This document shows positions 16,122 to 25,316 of a stretch of 64,000 bases of DNA, piece after piece. The notes under the pieces were generated by a model. That model was given only the letters and a program-made list of their open reading frames with translations. It was not told the DNA's origin and searched no databases. The DNA comes from Halanaerobiales bacterium (GTDB lineage Bacteria > Bacillota > Halanaerobiia > Halanaerobiales > DTU029). A program made the translations under genes and the position numbers. Location of the stretch: positions 86,962 to 150,961 of the forward strand of contig JARRCS010000003.1 in NCBI GenBank assembly GCA_029981855.1. Reading direction: 5' to 3'. Every line of letters begins with the position of its first letter. Position 1 is the stretch's first letter.

Positions 16122-17339
16122 ATGGGTTTAAAAAAAAATTACAAGGGGTATAAGTCATTTAAGTATCTGGAGGAAGGGCGAGATTATAAGTATTTTAAAC
16201 TTGCCGATGAAGTTAATAGAGTGGATGAATATTTAATTCCCTTAAGTGAAGAGGAAGAAAAGAGGGTTGAAGATATTGTCAAAAATAATATTATGATTTC
16301 TCTTCATGATCATCTTGAGATCTTTCCGGATGATATTAACGAAACTTTTGCTTATATCAGGGAAGGCAGGATGGCTACTGCTTATGAAGGGTTGTCTCAT
16401 TCATACTGGGATGCAGTATTTGACAATCTGATGGACGGAATCTGTACAATAACATCTAAAAGGGGCTGGAAGTGGAGAGATGTTCTTTATGATCTGGGAA
16501 TGAAGCTCTGCGATTTAGCTCACCAAGATTTTCTCATCCGCTGTGAGAAGGTTGAGGATATCTATAGGGCCCACCGTGAGGGTAAGATTGCCGTGATCCC
16601 CACTATTGAGGGAGCGGCCATGCTGGAGAATGAGGTTGACAGGGTGGATATCCTTTACGGATTTGGCGTAAGGGCTATGGGTATAACCTACAGTGAAGCA
16701 AATTCTCTCGGTTCCGGATTAAAGGAAAAGGGTGATGGCGGACTAACCCACCTGGGACGCCAGGTTGTTGAAAGAATGAACAAGGTAGGGATGCTGATAG
16801 ATTGTTCACATGTAGGAGATAAAACGACTTTAGATGTAGTTGAGGCCAGTGAAAAACCCATTTTCCTGAGCCATACCGGAGCCAGAGCACTATGGAACAC
16901 TAATAGATTAAAGCCCGATGAAGTCTTGCTTGCCGTTGCCGAAAAAGGTGGTGTAATCGGCATCGAAGCTGCCCCCCATACCACCTTGACTGAAAACCAT
17001 CCCCAGCATAGTATAGAGTCATACATGGAGCATTTTGAATATATTAAAGATCTGGTTGGTATTGACCATGTAGGTTTTGGTCCCGATACCCTTTATGGGG
17101 ATCATGTAGGATTACACCATGCCTACAGCAGTAATTTGTCTATTCAGGAAGCCTTTAGGAGAACTGGAGAGCAGGCCAAAGAATTTAAAGAAGTGGAATA
17201 TGTAAAGGGGTTGGAAAATCCAACTGAAGCTTCACATAATATCGTTAGATGGCTGGTTAAGCATGGTTATAGTGATGAAGACATCATAAAAGTGATTGGC
17301 GGAAATACATTGAGATTACTTGAAGAGGTGTGGGAATAG
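16122..17339 (+). CDS. Membrane dipeptidase family protein (peptidase M19)
   Basis: A 405-residue protein of the renal-dipeptidase/M19 zinc amidohydrolase fold. Visible motifs are the N-terminal metal-site ISLHDHLEIF (about residues 57-66), EGAAMLE, the strongly conserved IDCSHVGDKT (about 226-235) and FLSHTGARALWN (about 246-257), and the late GPDTLYGDH. The family hydrolyses dipeptides, including ones with D-residues, and some members act on other N-acyl substrates. It opens a sigma-54-driven operon with a racemase and an epimerase, which suits use of unusual or D-containing dipeptides. AAAGGGGATAC precedes the ATG. The stop overlaps the next start by 10 bp. Confidence 0.87.
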   Translation: MGLKKNYKGYKSFKYLEEGRDYKYFKLADEVNRVDEYLIPLSEEEEKRVEDIVKNNIMISLHDHLEIFPDDINETFAYIREGRMATAYEGLSHSYWDAVFDNLMDGICTITSKRGWKWRDVLYDLGMKLCDLAHQDFLIRCEKVEDIYRAHREGKIAVIPTIEGAAMLENEVDRVDILYGFGVRAMGITYSEANSLGSGLKEKGDGGLTHLGRQVVERMNKVGMLIDCSHVGDKTTLDVVEASEKPIFLSHTGARALWNTNRLKPDEVLLAVAEKGGVIGIEAAPHTTLTENHPQHSIESYMEHFEYIKDLVGIDHVGFGPDTLYGDHVGLHHAYSSNLSIQEAFRRTGEQAKEFKEVEYVKGLENPTEASHNIVRWLVKHGYSDEDIIKVIGGNTLRLLEEVWE

Positions 17340-19240
17340 TGGAAGCACATTCAGGGGAGATTGTTAAATTAAACCTTGCCAATTCGAAGATTGACAGGGA
17401 ACCTTCTCTTGATTATTTTGATAAGTTTCCTGGAGGGCGGGGTTTGAACCAGTATCTACTATTCAAAGAATTACTGCCGGGAACTGCTCCTTTTGATCCG
17501 TCGAATGTGGTTATTTTCGGTGCCGGTCTTCTTGTGGGAACAGGGGCCCCAGGTGACTCCCGTTTGAATATTGATTCCCTCAGTCCTTATACCGGAGGCA
17601 TCGGTTCCAGTAATGTCGGAGGAAACTTTGCAGTAGCCCTGAGGGCAGCCGGAATTGATCACTTTATGGTTAAGGGAAGGAGTAAGCAACCTGTTTATAT
17701 ATTTATTGATGACGGACAGGTTATATTACGTGATGCCAGTCATTTGCGTGGTAAAGGGACTTTAGAAACCGAAAAGATAATAAAAGAAGAATTAAAGATA
17801 CCTGATCTTCAAATCCTGGCAATCGGTCCTGCCGGAGAAAATCTTGTCAGGCCATCTTCAATTATGGTTAATACCGCGAGGGCAGCTGCCAGGTGTGGCT
17901 TAGGAGCGGTTATGGGGTCAAAGAATTTAAAGGCCATTGCCGTTAGAGGAAGGAGAACTATTGAACCGAAGAGTAAGAAACATTTCCAAAAAAAAGTAAA
18001 TGAATTAATTACTAAGTTGAAAGAAAACGAATTTAATAAAAAGAGAATGAAATATGGTGTCTACTGTTATGACCCCTGGATAGATGAGACTCCTTATCGA
18101 AACTTTCAGGGAGGGTTGATACCTGACGAGAAACTTACTGCTAAAATCAGACCTGATGTGTTTTTACAGTATAAAAAAGGAACCAGGACCTGCAATAATT
18201 GTCCTATAAGATGCTGGGGTGTATATGAATTCCAGGATAAAAACGGGATAGTTATTTCAGAAGCCCTACAGGGGAATGACCCCCATAACTTTGCAGCCAA
18301 GCTTAATATCTTTGATGCCCGTGATATCTTAAAAGCACATGCAATCTGTAATAATCTGGGTCTTGACGTTGATAATGTTGCCGGGACAATAGCCTGGGCC
18401 TTTGAATGTTATCAGAGGGGTATTCTATCTGAAGAGGAAATAGATGGGCTAAAACTGGAATGGGGTAATTCTGAAGTTGTTTTTACTCTCCTGTACAAGA
18501 TTGCTTATCGGGAAGGATTTGGTGATATTCTGGCTGAAGGGTCAAGACGGGCTGCTGAAATTTTAGGTAAGGGGCATGAATACAGTATAAACATAAAGGG
18601 GCAGGACCTGATGGAAAGCTTAAGATCTTCTGTAAGCTGGGCTCTGGGAACTGCTGTTGCTGCCAGAGGAGGAACCCATACACGTGGAGCCGTTATTGAA
18701 GGGCGTCTGCAGAACCTTTCAAAGGAGAAAAGCCAGCAGATTTTCGGTATTACAGATATTGGGCGTCCCGATTCTTATGAAGGAAAGGAGAAAATGGTCC
18801 ATTTCTTCGAAAGACTGGAAGCAATGATGGACTGTCTGGGAATTTGTATGTTTACCAATAGTTTAAGGGTAGATATGGTTATGCCTGAAGACCTGGCAGA
18901 GCTTCTTTCACTGGCAACCGGACTGGAAGTCAGTACTGATGAATTTATGTGGCTTGGGGAAAAGGTTCATACACAGGAAAAGTGTTTTAATGTATTACAT
19001 AGAGGGTGGACAAGAATTCATGATTACCCACCGGATAGATTTTTTGACGAACCAATAGTTAATGGGCCTATGGAGGGGCAGTCACTGGATAGAGAAAAGT
19101 GGGGCCGTTTGCTTGATAGATATTATGATATCCATGGTTGGGATAAAAAAACAGGGTGGCCAAGGAAGGAAACCCTCTTAAAGCTTGGTCTTGAGGAAAT
19201 TGCTGATAAGCTGGCGAAATATAACAGGCTTCCTGAATAA
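17330..19240 (+). CDS. aor: Tungsten-type aldehyde:ferredoxin oxidoreductase
   Basis: A 636-residue protein, about the standard AOR length. It has the N-terminal FPGGRGLNQYLLFKEL pattern, the pterin-binding SSNVGGNF region, and the [4Fe-4S] ligands CNNCPIRC with the distal cysteine in MDCLGIC. The family oxidises aldehydes to acids with ferredoxin, using a tungsten bis-pterin centre in the cytoplasm. It would handle aldehydes formed from amino-acid-derived 2-oxo acids. GTG at 17330 overlaps the dipeptidase; a GTG at 17339 has the better ribosome-site spacing (GAAGAGG) and gives a protein three residues shorter. It is the second gene of the operon. Confidence 0.92.
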   Translation: MGIVEAHSGEIVKLNLANSKIDREPSLDYFDKFPGGRGLNQYLLFKELLPGTAPFDPSNVVIFGAGLLVGTGAPGDSRLNIDSLSPYTGGIGSSNVGGNFAVALRAAGIDHFMVKGRSKQPVYIFIDDGQVILRDASHLRGKGTLETEKIIKEELKIPDLQILAIGPAGENLVRPSSIMVNTARAAARCGLGAVMGSKNLKAIAVRGRRTIEPKSKKHFQKKVNELITKLKENEFNKKRMKYGVYCYDPWIDETPYRNFQGGLIPDEKLTAKIRPDVFLQYKKGTRTCNNCPIRCWGVYEFQDKNGIVISEALQGNDPHNFAAKLNIFDARDILKAHAICNNLGLDVDNVAGTIAWAFECYQRGILSEEEIDGLKLEWGNSEVVFTLLYKIAYREGFGDILAEGSRRAAEILGKGHEYSINIKGQDLMESLRSSVSWALGTAVAARGGTHTRGAVIEGRLQNLSKEKSQQIFGITDIGRPDSYEGKEKMVHFFERLEAMMDCLGICMFTNSLRVDMVMPEDLAELLSLATGLEVSTDEFMWLGEKVHTQEKCFNVLHRGWTRIHDYPPDRFFDEPIVNGPMEGQSLDREKWGRLLDRYYDIHGWDKKTGWPRKETLLKLGLEEIADKLAKYNRLPE

Positions 19241-19285
19241 ATACCTATATAAAAGTAGAGGTTGTTAATGTCACAATATAGGTAT
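19241..19285 (+). promoter_or_regulatory. Inverted repeat enclosing a 14-mer shared with the regulator promoter
   Basis: ATACCTATAT (19241-19250) and ATATAGGTAT (19276-19285) are perfect 10-bp arms right after the aor stop. Between them, TTGTTAATGTCACA (19262-19275) is identical to the reverse complement of 29179-29192, upstream of the sigma-54 activator gene. It may be an intercistronic hairpin, an activator site, or both. Confidence 0.5.
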
Positions 19286-19354
19286 AGCACAGTTTCACAT
19301 AATTATGTTCCTTCATAATAGATATAATTTCCTTAAAAACAGGAGGGGTTTACT

Positions 19355-20110
19355 GTGAAAATTAGATATATAATTCCTGGTCCAATTAGTAAGACTGAAC
19401 TTGGCAAGAAGGAAGTAGAAAGGAGGCTTGGTAAATTAAAAAAATGGGCAAGTTCAGAGACTGAGGTTGATATAACAGATGTCGATTATGGACCGGCTTC
19501 TATTGAGTCAATGTTTGAGGAGTACCTGAGTATTCAGGGTACCGCAGAAGAAGTACAGAAGGCAGAGAAGGAAGGCTATGATGCTGTGATCATCGGTTGT
19601 TTTGGTGACCCCGGGCTTGATGGCTTAAGGGAGATAACGGACATGCTGGTAGTTGGACCCGCCGGAGTTTCAATGAGTATGGCGGTTACCCTGGGGCATA
19701 AGTTTTCAGTCGTTACGGTAACAGATACTATACTGGCTGCACTGGAAAAACTGGCCTGGGAGACAGGAGTCTATCAGAAACTGGCATCGGTAAGAGCTAT
19801 TGATATACCGGTAATAGAACTAAATAAAGATCACTCCCGTGGTGTTGAAAGAATGATAGAAATTGGCAAAAAAGCTGTAAAAGAAGACCGGGCAGATGTT
19901 CTTGTGCTTGGTTGTATGAGTATGGGTTTTCTTGATGTTGCTCAAAAAATGATGGATGAGCTTGGGGTTCCTGTCATCAACCCGTCACAGGCTAGCCTTA
20001 AGTTAGCTGAGGCTTTAATATCCTGTAATTTGAGCCATAGTCCTCTTGCCTACCAGATTCCACCTAAAATACGCAGCGGTAAGACTGTAAAGGAGCTCTT
20101 GTTAAAATAG
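19355..20110 (+). CDS. Aspartate/glutamate/hydantoin racemase family protein
   Basis: A 251-residue protein of the PLP-independent Asp/Glu/hydantoin racemase fold. The two catalytic cysteines of a two-base mechanism are visible, in IIGCFGDPGL (about residue 88) and LVLGCMSMGF (about residue 187). The pattern resembles hydantoin racemase (HyuE) and AroM-like proteins more than MurI. With the dipeptidase and dipeptide epimerase it suggests interconversion of D- and L-forms. The start is GTG at 19355 behind AGGAGGGG. The substrate is unknown. Confidence 0.82.
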   Translation: MKIRYIIPGPISKTELGKKEVERRLGKLKKWASSETEVDITDVDYGPASIESMFEEYLSIQGTAEEVQKAEKEGYDAVIIGCFGDPGLDGLREITDMLVVGPAGVSMSMAVTLGHKFSVVTVTDTILAALEKLAWETGVYQKLASVRAIDIPVIELNKDHSRGVERMIEIGKKAVKEDRADVLVLGCMSMGFLDVAQKMMDELGVPVINPSQASLKLAEALISCNLSHSPLAYQIPPKIRSGKTVKELLLK

Positions 20111-20123
20111 GGAGGTGCTTATA

Positions 20124-20846
20124 ATGTTTAAGAAAAAAATCATCTTTTTGATATTGTCCTTCTTGATTTTACATCTTTTAATCCTGGGGAATGTAATGGC
20201 TGCTGGCGGGAACATTAACGAGCTAAAAATGGTTGTCGAGGTAGGCCGGGATAAGTCAGTATCTGAAGTTAAACTTAATTATAACCTAAAGATTGAGGAG
20301 AACACAAAAGAGATTCCATTAACTTCTCTTTTGGTTTCCGATACAAGCATTAAAGATGTTAGAGCGGTCCTGGATGGGGAGAATCTCGAGGTAGAATTAG
20401 ATGACTCTAATTTACCTGTTCTGACGGGAAAGATCATTCTACCTGACGGATTACAGGCCTCAGATGATGTCCCACTTCAGTTGAACTATCTGGTAGAGAA
20501 TTCAATGAACAGGAAAGGGGACAGCTTTGTATTTGAAGCTCCTGTCCTGGTAGTCAAGTGGATTCCTGCCACAACCCAGCTTGACCTATTTAATGTCGAA
20601 ACAAAGCTGCCCGGAAAGGTATACATTGAGGAAAATTTTCCCTCCACACCTAAAACCGTTGAACGTAATGGCGATGTCACAAGTGTTGCCATGAGCCTGC
20701 AGACCGTTCCGGCCATGGTCAGATTGAGCGGAAGTATAGGCAAACCCGTATTTCTGACCTATGGCAGGAAGGTTGATCTGTTAGTCATCCTGATCTTAAT
20801 TGTAGGCGGTTATTTTGGCTGGAAGGCATTGAAGAAGGAGAAGTAG
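20124..20846 (+). CDS. Membrane-anchored extracellular protein of unknown function
   Basis: About 240 residues from the ATG at 20124, which has GGGAGGTG upstream; the GTG at 20115 lies within that site. It has an N-terminal signal or anchor (KKKIIFLILSFLILHLLILG then AAGG), about 180 residues of beta-rich sequence, and a C-terminal membrane helix (VDLLVILILIVGGYFGW) with a basic tail GWKALKKEK. The topology predicts an extracellular domain tethered at its C-terminus. I recognise no family. It lies between the racemase and symporter genes in the same operon, so an accessory role in uptake or surface peptide handling is possible. Confidence 0.75.
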   Translation: MFKKKIIFLILSFLILHLLILGNVMAAGGNINELKMVVEVGRDKSVSEVKLNYNLKIEENTKEIPLTSLLVSDTSIKDVRAVLDGENLEVELDDSNLPVLTGKIILPDGLQASDDVPLQLNYLVENSMNRKGDSFVFEAPVLVVKWIPATTQLDLFNVETKLPGKVYIEENFPSTPKTVERNGDVTSVAMSLQTVPAMVRLSGSIGKPVFLTYGRKVDLLVILILIVGGYFGWKALKKEK

Positions 20847-20865
20847 AAGATAAGGAGGTATTTAT

Positions 20866-20976
20866 ATGGGTTTTATATTTTGGGGGGTATTTGCCGTTTA
20901 CGGATTATTTGTTCTCGGTTACTTAATCTGGATGTTTGCTACCGATAAAAATTCGTCTTCAGGAAGGAGTGAGTAG
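20866..20976 (+). CDS. 36-residue membrane protein, probable symporter small accessory subunit
   Basis: A short frame starting with ATG at 20866 after a strong TAAGGAGG. The product begins MGFIFWGVFAVYGLFVLGYL, then IWMFATDKNSSSGRSE. It has one membrane helix and a short polar tail. The stop falls 2 bases before the symporter's TTG start. Very small single-helix proteins directly ahead of sodium:solute symporter genes are a known arrangement. The start signals, spacing and hydrophobicity support expression; the function is inferred from context. Confidence 0.75.
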   Translation: MGFIFWGVFAVYGLFVLGYLIWMFATDKNSSSGRSE

Positions 20977-20978
20977 TT

Positions 20979-22394
20979 TTGAGCCTGCAGGTAATAATCT
21001 TTATAATATATTTTCTGCTTGTTTTAGGTATCGGTGTATATTCATATCAAAAGACTGAGGAAGAGGCAGACTATTGGATAGCCGGGGGAAACTTAGGCTG
21101 GGCTGTTGGCGGTGCCACTATCGCTTCAACCCAGATGAGTGCAGGACTATTTATTGGAACCATCGGTATAATGTATTCGATCGGCTGGTCCTTTGCCTGG
21201 GTTTTGCTTGTCTTTCCCATTTCTTACTGGGTAATGGTCTCTGTAATTGCCCCCAGGTTTACTAAGGTCAAGGAACTTACCCTACCTAGTTTTATAGAGA
21301 GGAGGTATTACAGTAAGTCAGCCAGGGCTATTGCAGCTGTTATTATTCTGGTCAGTATGGTAGTTTATATCCAGGCCCAGATCGTTGCCGGGGGTATAAT
21401 CGCCAACATCGTATTCGGTATTCCACAGAGTTACGGTATGGTTGCATTCACGATCATCCTGTTACTTTATACATTTATTGGCGGTATGCTGGCAGTTGTT
21501 TATACCGATTTTCTGCAGATGATGATTATGCTGCTGGGTGCAATCGTTGCCCTGCCATTATCACTCCATTATCTCGGAGGAATGTCAAATCTACTTAAAT
21601 ATGTCCAGGCAGTAAATCCCATTACCTTTACCTGGAAGGGTATGCCCCCTTCGCTGCTCTTTACAATCGGGTTAGCTTTTTTACTGGGTAGTATGGCCAG
21701 ACCCGAACAGCTGGTGAGATTTTATGCTATGAAGGATATGAAGACCATTAAGCGGGGAATCTTATTTACTTTGATACTGGTAGGCATAGCCCACTTTTTT
21801 GTATTCTTTCTCGCTCTGGCAAGCCGGGTTTTCTTTCCCGTCCTGCAGAAAGGCGATATGGCAATGCCGATGATTGCCAGCGGTGTGTTACCTATATTTG
21901 TGGGAACAATTCTGCTGGCTGCAGTTACGGCGGCCATGATGTCAACGGTTGATTCCCTGTTAATTGTTGCAGCATCTGCTTTATCTCATGATATTTATGA
22001 AAACATCTTTGCACCTGAAGCCTCAGTTAATAAGAAACTGTGGATTGGCCGTATCGGAGTTATCATAGTCGGTTTCATGCCGGTACTGCTGCTTTTAACC
22101 GGGCTTTCGGGTGGTGACATTATTCAGCTGATAGTTGCCCTCTTTAGTGCATTAATGGGAGCAAGTTTCCTGATGCCCGTACTCCTTGGGGTTCTCTGGA
22201 AGAGGACGACAAAAGAGGGGGCCATTGCGGCAATGATTGCCGGAGTTTTAGTTACATTTTTATGGAAATTGTATGGTATTCCAACCATCGATCCGGTTGT
22301 CCCCGGATTCCTGGCTTCAACCATATTATGTGTTGGAGTTAGCTTGCTCACTCCTCCACCACCTGAATCTGCTGTTTCGATTTATTTCGACTAA
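20979..22394 (+). CDS. Sodium:solute symporter (SSS family)
   Basis: A 471-residue polytopic membrane protein with about 13 hydrophobic segments. It opens with LQVIIFIIYFLLVLGIGVYSYQKTEEEADYWIAGG and has the SSS pattern ASTQMSAGLFIGTIG and the GSMARPEQLVRFYAMKD loop. The family couples Na+ entry to uptake of amino acids, carboxylates or similar solutes. The TTG start has AGGAAGGAG about 9 bases ahead. Given its neighbours, the likely cargo is the dipeptide or amino-acid-type substrate of this operon. A stem-loop follows. Confidence 0.9.
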   Translation: MSLQVIIFIIYFLLVLGIGVYSYQKTEEEADYWIAGGNLGWAVGGATIASTQMSAGLFIGTIGIMYSIGWSFAWVLLVFPISYWVMVSVIAPRFTKVKELTLPSFIERRYYSKSARAIAAVIILVSMVVYIQAQIVAGGIIANIVFGIPQSYGMVAFTIILLLYTFIGGMLAVVYTDFLQMMIMLLGAIVALPLSLHYLGGMSNLLKYVQAVNPITFTWKGMPPSLLFTIGLAFLLGSMARPEQLVRFYAMKDMKTIKRGILFTLILVGIAHFFVFFLALASRVFFPVLQKGDMAMPMIASGVLPIFVGTILLAAVTAAMMSTVDSLLIVAASALSHDIYENIFAPEASVNKKLWIGRIGVIIVGFMPVLLLLTGLSGGDIIQLIVALFSALMGASFLMPVLLGVLWKRTTKEGAIAAMIAGVLVTFLWKLYGIPTIDPVVPGFLASTILCVGVSLLTPPPPESAVSIYFD

Positions 22395-22442
22395 ATGTTG
22401 GTTCTTCTATAGATCTTTAGATCGTCTGTTTGGATATAGTAA

Positions 22443-22470
22443 GGGGGAGAGTTTTTACTCTCCCTCTATT
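22443..22470 (+). terminator. Intercistronic stem-loop, partial terminator
   Basis: GGGAGAGT-tttt-ACTCTCCC (22445-22464) is a perfect 8-bp stem followed by a weak T-rich run. It sits between the symporter and epimerase genes, so it may attenuate read-through or protect the upstream mRNA. Confidence 0.55.
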
Positions 22471-22491
22471 TTCACATACCGGAGGTAAAAT

Positions 22492-23592
22492 ATGTCCAGA
22501 ATAATAAGTGTTCAGACCACGTTAAAAAATGTTTACTTAAAGGGTGATTTTCGTATTTCCCATACGGTTATGAGGAAAGAACAACCCAGGGTTTTCATCA
22601 GGGTTGAAGATGACCGGGGGAACTATGGCCTGGGAGAAGCGGCTCCTCTTTCATTTTTTAATGGTGAAGTGGCCCAGACTATAAAAATGATGATAGATAC
22701 CGTGCTGGCACCGGCGGTAATCAATATGGATACCCTGCAGGTCCGAAAGGCTATCATTGCCATGAACAGGGCGATACCCGGTAACAATACTGCTAAAACA
22801 GGGTTGGAAATGGCCCTCTGGGACCTGGCGGGCAAGGTGCTGCATCTACCTATCTATCAACTTTTAGGAGGTAAATATAGAGATAAGGTCAGGATGGCCT
22901 ATGTGCTGGGTTTAAAAGAACTCCCCGCGATGGTTGAAGAGGCAAAATCTGCTGTCAGGCAGGGGTTTAAAACCCTTAAGGTTAAATTAACTGCAGAAGT
23001 AGAAAAGGATCACGAGATGATTAAAACTATCAGGGAGAACGTGGGTAATGATGTTCTAATAAGGGCAGATGCTAATTCCGCTTATTCTGTAAAAGATGCC
23101 CTGCTGGCTGTCAGGGTACTCGAACCCTATAGATTACAGTATCTGGAACAACCCTGTTCCCCAGATAATCTCGAGGGTTTGTTAGAGATCAGTAAGAACA
23201 GTACTATTCCGATAGCCGCTGATGAAAGCCTGCTCTCGGTAAAAGATGCTTTAAGGTTAATCAGAGGCCGGTTCGTGGACCATTTAGTTATAAAATTGAT
23301 CAAGGTAGGTGGAATCCTGGCCGGTCTCCAGATTGCAGATATGGCCTATACTGCAGGTCTGGGCTGTACCCTCGTCAGCCCCATAGAGACTTCAATCGGA
23401 GCTGCCGCGGGAGTAACCCTGGCTGCAGTTGCTCCTGCTGCAGGTGTTGACCATGAATTGAATGGACCTGATTATCTGGAAGAAGACTTTGCCAGTGGTT
23501 TGATCCATCAGGGTAATTTATATTATCCATCTGATAAACCGGGGCTAGGTGTGAACATCAAAGAGGGACTCTTTGGAAAGGGGGCTGAATAA
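22492..23592 (+). CDS. Dipeptide epimerase-like enolase superfamily enzyme
   Basis: A 366-residue protein of the muconate-lactonising/dipeptide epimerase branch of the enolase superfamily. Catalytic and metal signatures appear in order: KTLKVKL (the KxK motif, about residues 160-166), IRADANSAY (first metal Asp), LEQPC (metal Glu), IAADES (metal Asp) and VIKLIKVGG (second catalytic Lys). A Lys on each face is what a 1,1-proton-transfer epimerase needs. The neighbouring dipeptidase supports L-Ala-D/L-Glu-type or related dipeptide epimerisation; the exact residues cannot be told from the sequence. The ribosome site CCGGAGGT precedes the ATG. Confidence 0.87.
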   Translation: MSRIISVQTTLKNVYLKGDFRISHTVMRKEQPRVFIRVEDDRGNYGLGEAAPLSFFNGEVAQTIKMMIDTVLAPAVINMDTLQVRKAIIAMNRAIPGNNTAKTGLEMALWDLAGKVLHLPIYQLLGGKYRDKVRMAYVLGLKELPAMVEEAKSAVRQGFKTLKVKLTAEVEKDHEMIKTIRENVGNDVLIRADANSAYSVKDALLAVRVLEPYRLQYLEQPCSPDNLEGLLEISKNSTIPIAADESLLSVKDALRLIRGRFVDHLVIKLIKVGGILAGLQIADMAYTAGLGCTLVSPIETSIGAAAGVTLAAVAPAAGVDHELNGPDYLEEDFASGLIHQGNLYYPSDKPGLGVNIKEGLFGKGAE

Positions 23593-24802
23593 GATATACA
23601 AACTTATTAAATCAAAATTATTGATAGATGGTACCGGTGGCGAAGTGATAGATGCAGGGCAAATACTTATTAAGGACGGAGTGATTGAGAAAACAGGTAG
23701 TCCTGGGGAAATGGGTGATATTCCGGAAAATGCAGAGGTGGTAGATCTAAGTGATTATTATATCCTGCCTGGTCTCATTGACTCACACACCCATCTTTCG
23801 ATTGTTCCCGGTGAGGGAAATCAGCTAGAGCAGATGCGGTTGCCGGCAGGAAAAGGTATCTTAAGGAGCATACCGAATATTTACAAAAATATAAAATCAG
23901 GTGTCACTACCGCGAGGATTATGGGGGAAGAAAACTATATAGACATAGATATCAAGGAGGCGATTGAACAAAAGTTGATACAGGGCCCGCGTCTGTTAGT
24001 AAGCGGCAGGGGAGTTGTGGCCACCAATGGACATGGAGTTGCCCACACCGTTGCCGATGGCCCGGATGAGGTCAGGAAGCTCTGCCGGCAGAATCTGGCC
24101 CGGGGTGCGGATTTAATCAAGATATTTGTTACAGGTGGTGTCAGTAGCCGGAACAGTACTCTTGATTTTTGCGGCTATACCCTGGAGGAGGTTGCTGCGG
24201 CCGTCGAGGAGGCTGAGAGGGCCGGTACATATGTTGCTGCCCATGCCCATGGGGGTAGGGGGGCTGACCTCTGCATCCAGCAGGGGGTCAGGTCGATAGA
24301 GCATGGGGCCTTTATCAATGAGGAACAGTTAGAGAGCATAATTAAGAAAGATATGTGGATAGTGGGGACCTTTACCATCTTATTTCATCCCGAAGGTATT
24401 GAAAAAACGGATTTCAATGTACCCCAGATCAGGGAAAAGGTATTAAGTGTCAGGGAAACGGTAGCTAAAAACTTTGAGCGGATAATTAAATCGGGGGCTA
24501 ATCTAGCTATAGGTACAGATAGTATGCACGGGTTCATCGGGTTTGAAATGGAATGCCTCGTCGACTTTGGGGCCAGTAATATGGAGGCTATTTTAGCGGC
24601 TACCAGAAACGCGGCCCGGGCCTGCAGAGTAGAAGATAAGCTAGGCACACTGGAAACAGGTAAACTAGCCGATTTTATTGCCCTCGCCGGGAATCCCTTA
24701 GAAGATATAAAACATATCAGAAAGGTTGAATTTGTATTTAAGGAAGGAGAGATGGTTAATATTGAAGGTATTGGATTTGATAAAACTACTTCAGGATATT
24801 GA
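23573..24802 (+). CDS. Imidazolonepropionase-like amidohydrolase
   Basis: A 409-residue metal-dependent amidohydrolase. It has the DAGQILIKDG beta-sandwich strand, the HxH motif in LIDSHTHL, a lysine in RGADLIKIFVTGG, later metal histidines in VAAHAHGG and SIEHGAFI, and the metal Asp in AIGTDSMHG. Relatives hydrolyse N-acyl bonds or act as prolidase-like or Xaa-dipeptidases. The gene overlaps the epimerase by 20 bp. The start is uncertain: TTG at 23573 follows AAAGAGGG, and no nearby ATG exists. It is part of the same catabolic operon. Confidence 0.85.
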   Translation: MERGLNKIYKLIKSKLLIDGTGGEVIDAGQILIKDGVIEKTGSPGEMGDIPENAEVVDLSDYYILPGLIDSHTHLSIVPGEGNQLEQMRLPAGKGILRSIPNIYKNIKSGVTTARIMGEENYIDIDIKEAIEQKLIQGPRLLVSGRGVVATNGHGVAHTVADGPDEVRKLCRQNLARGADLIKIFVTGGVSSRNSTLDFCGYTLEEVAAAVEEAERAGTYVAAHAHGGRGADLCIQQGVRSIEHGAFINEEQLESIIKKDMWIVGTFTILFHPEGIEKTDFNVPQIREKVLSVRETVAKNFERIIKSGANLAIGTDSMHGFIGFEMECLVDFGASNMEAILAATRNAARACRVEDKLGTLETGKLADFIALAGNPLEDIKHIRKVEFVFKEGEMVNIEGIGFDKTTSGY

Positions 24803-25316
24803 TCAGTATGAGAATGCCCCACTGGACAGTAAGGAAGTCTGTGATCTGCTGGAGGCGGTACGCTGGTCTCCCTCTGCCGCAAACATACAGCCCTGGGAAG
24901 TTTATGTCATTGAGGATAAGTCTCTCAAAAAAGAACTTGATGGGTGTGTACTTGATCCGCTTTTAAGGGAAAAGATGCAGGATAACAGGATTTCAAAGGC
25001 GCCTGTGGTTATTGTAATAGCGATGGATAAAAAGAGAGCCCGGGCCAGGTTCGGGCAGAGCGGAGAAGAATTTTATGCCCTTCAGGACCTGGCTGTTGCC
25101 GCAAATAATCTTAGGCTGGCAGCTGCCGAAAGGGGTATCGGTTCTACCTGGATAAGGGAGGTTAATCTGGAGAAGGTGGCTAAGGTATTAGGTTTGTCAA
25201 AACTGATCAGACCGGTAGCCCTCCTTACTATGGGTTATACGGCAAATCGGGATTCTACTCGTCCTGCCCCCCTGGAAATCAAAGAATGGGTACATGTACA
25301 TAAAGGAGGAGATTAA
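24762..25316 (+). CDS. Nitroreductase family flavoprotein 1
   Basis: About 184 residues from TTG at 24762, chosen because AGGAAGGAGA lies 11 bases upstream; the frame is open from 24726, inside the amidohydrolase gene. FMN-binding features include LLEAVRWSPSAANIQPWEVYVI near the N-terminus, LQDLAVAANNLRLAAAERGIGSTWI in the middle, and a C-terminal LLTMGYT. It is a compact NAD(P)H-dependent FMN reductase; the natural substrate is unknown. It occurs in tandem with a second family member. Confidence 0.8.
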   Translation: MKVLDLIKLLQDIDQYENAPLDSKEVCDLLEAVRWSPSAANIQPWEVYVIEDKSLKKELDGCVLDPLLREKMQDNRISKAPVVIVIAMDKKRARARFGQSGEEFYALQDLAVAANNLRLAAAERGIGSTWIREVNLEKVAKVLGLSKLIRPVALLTMGYTANRDSTRPAPLEIKEWVHVHKGGD

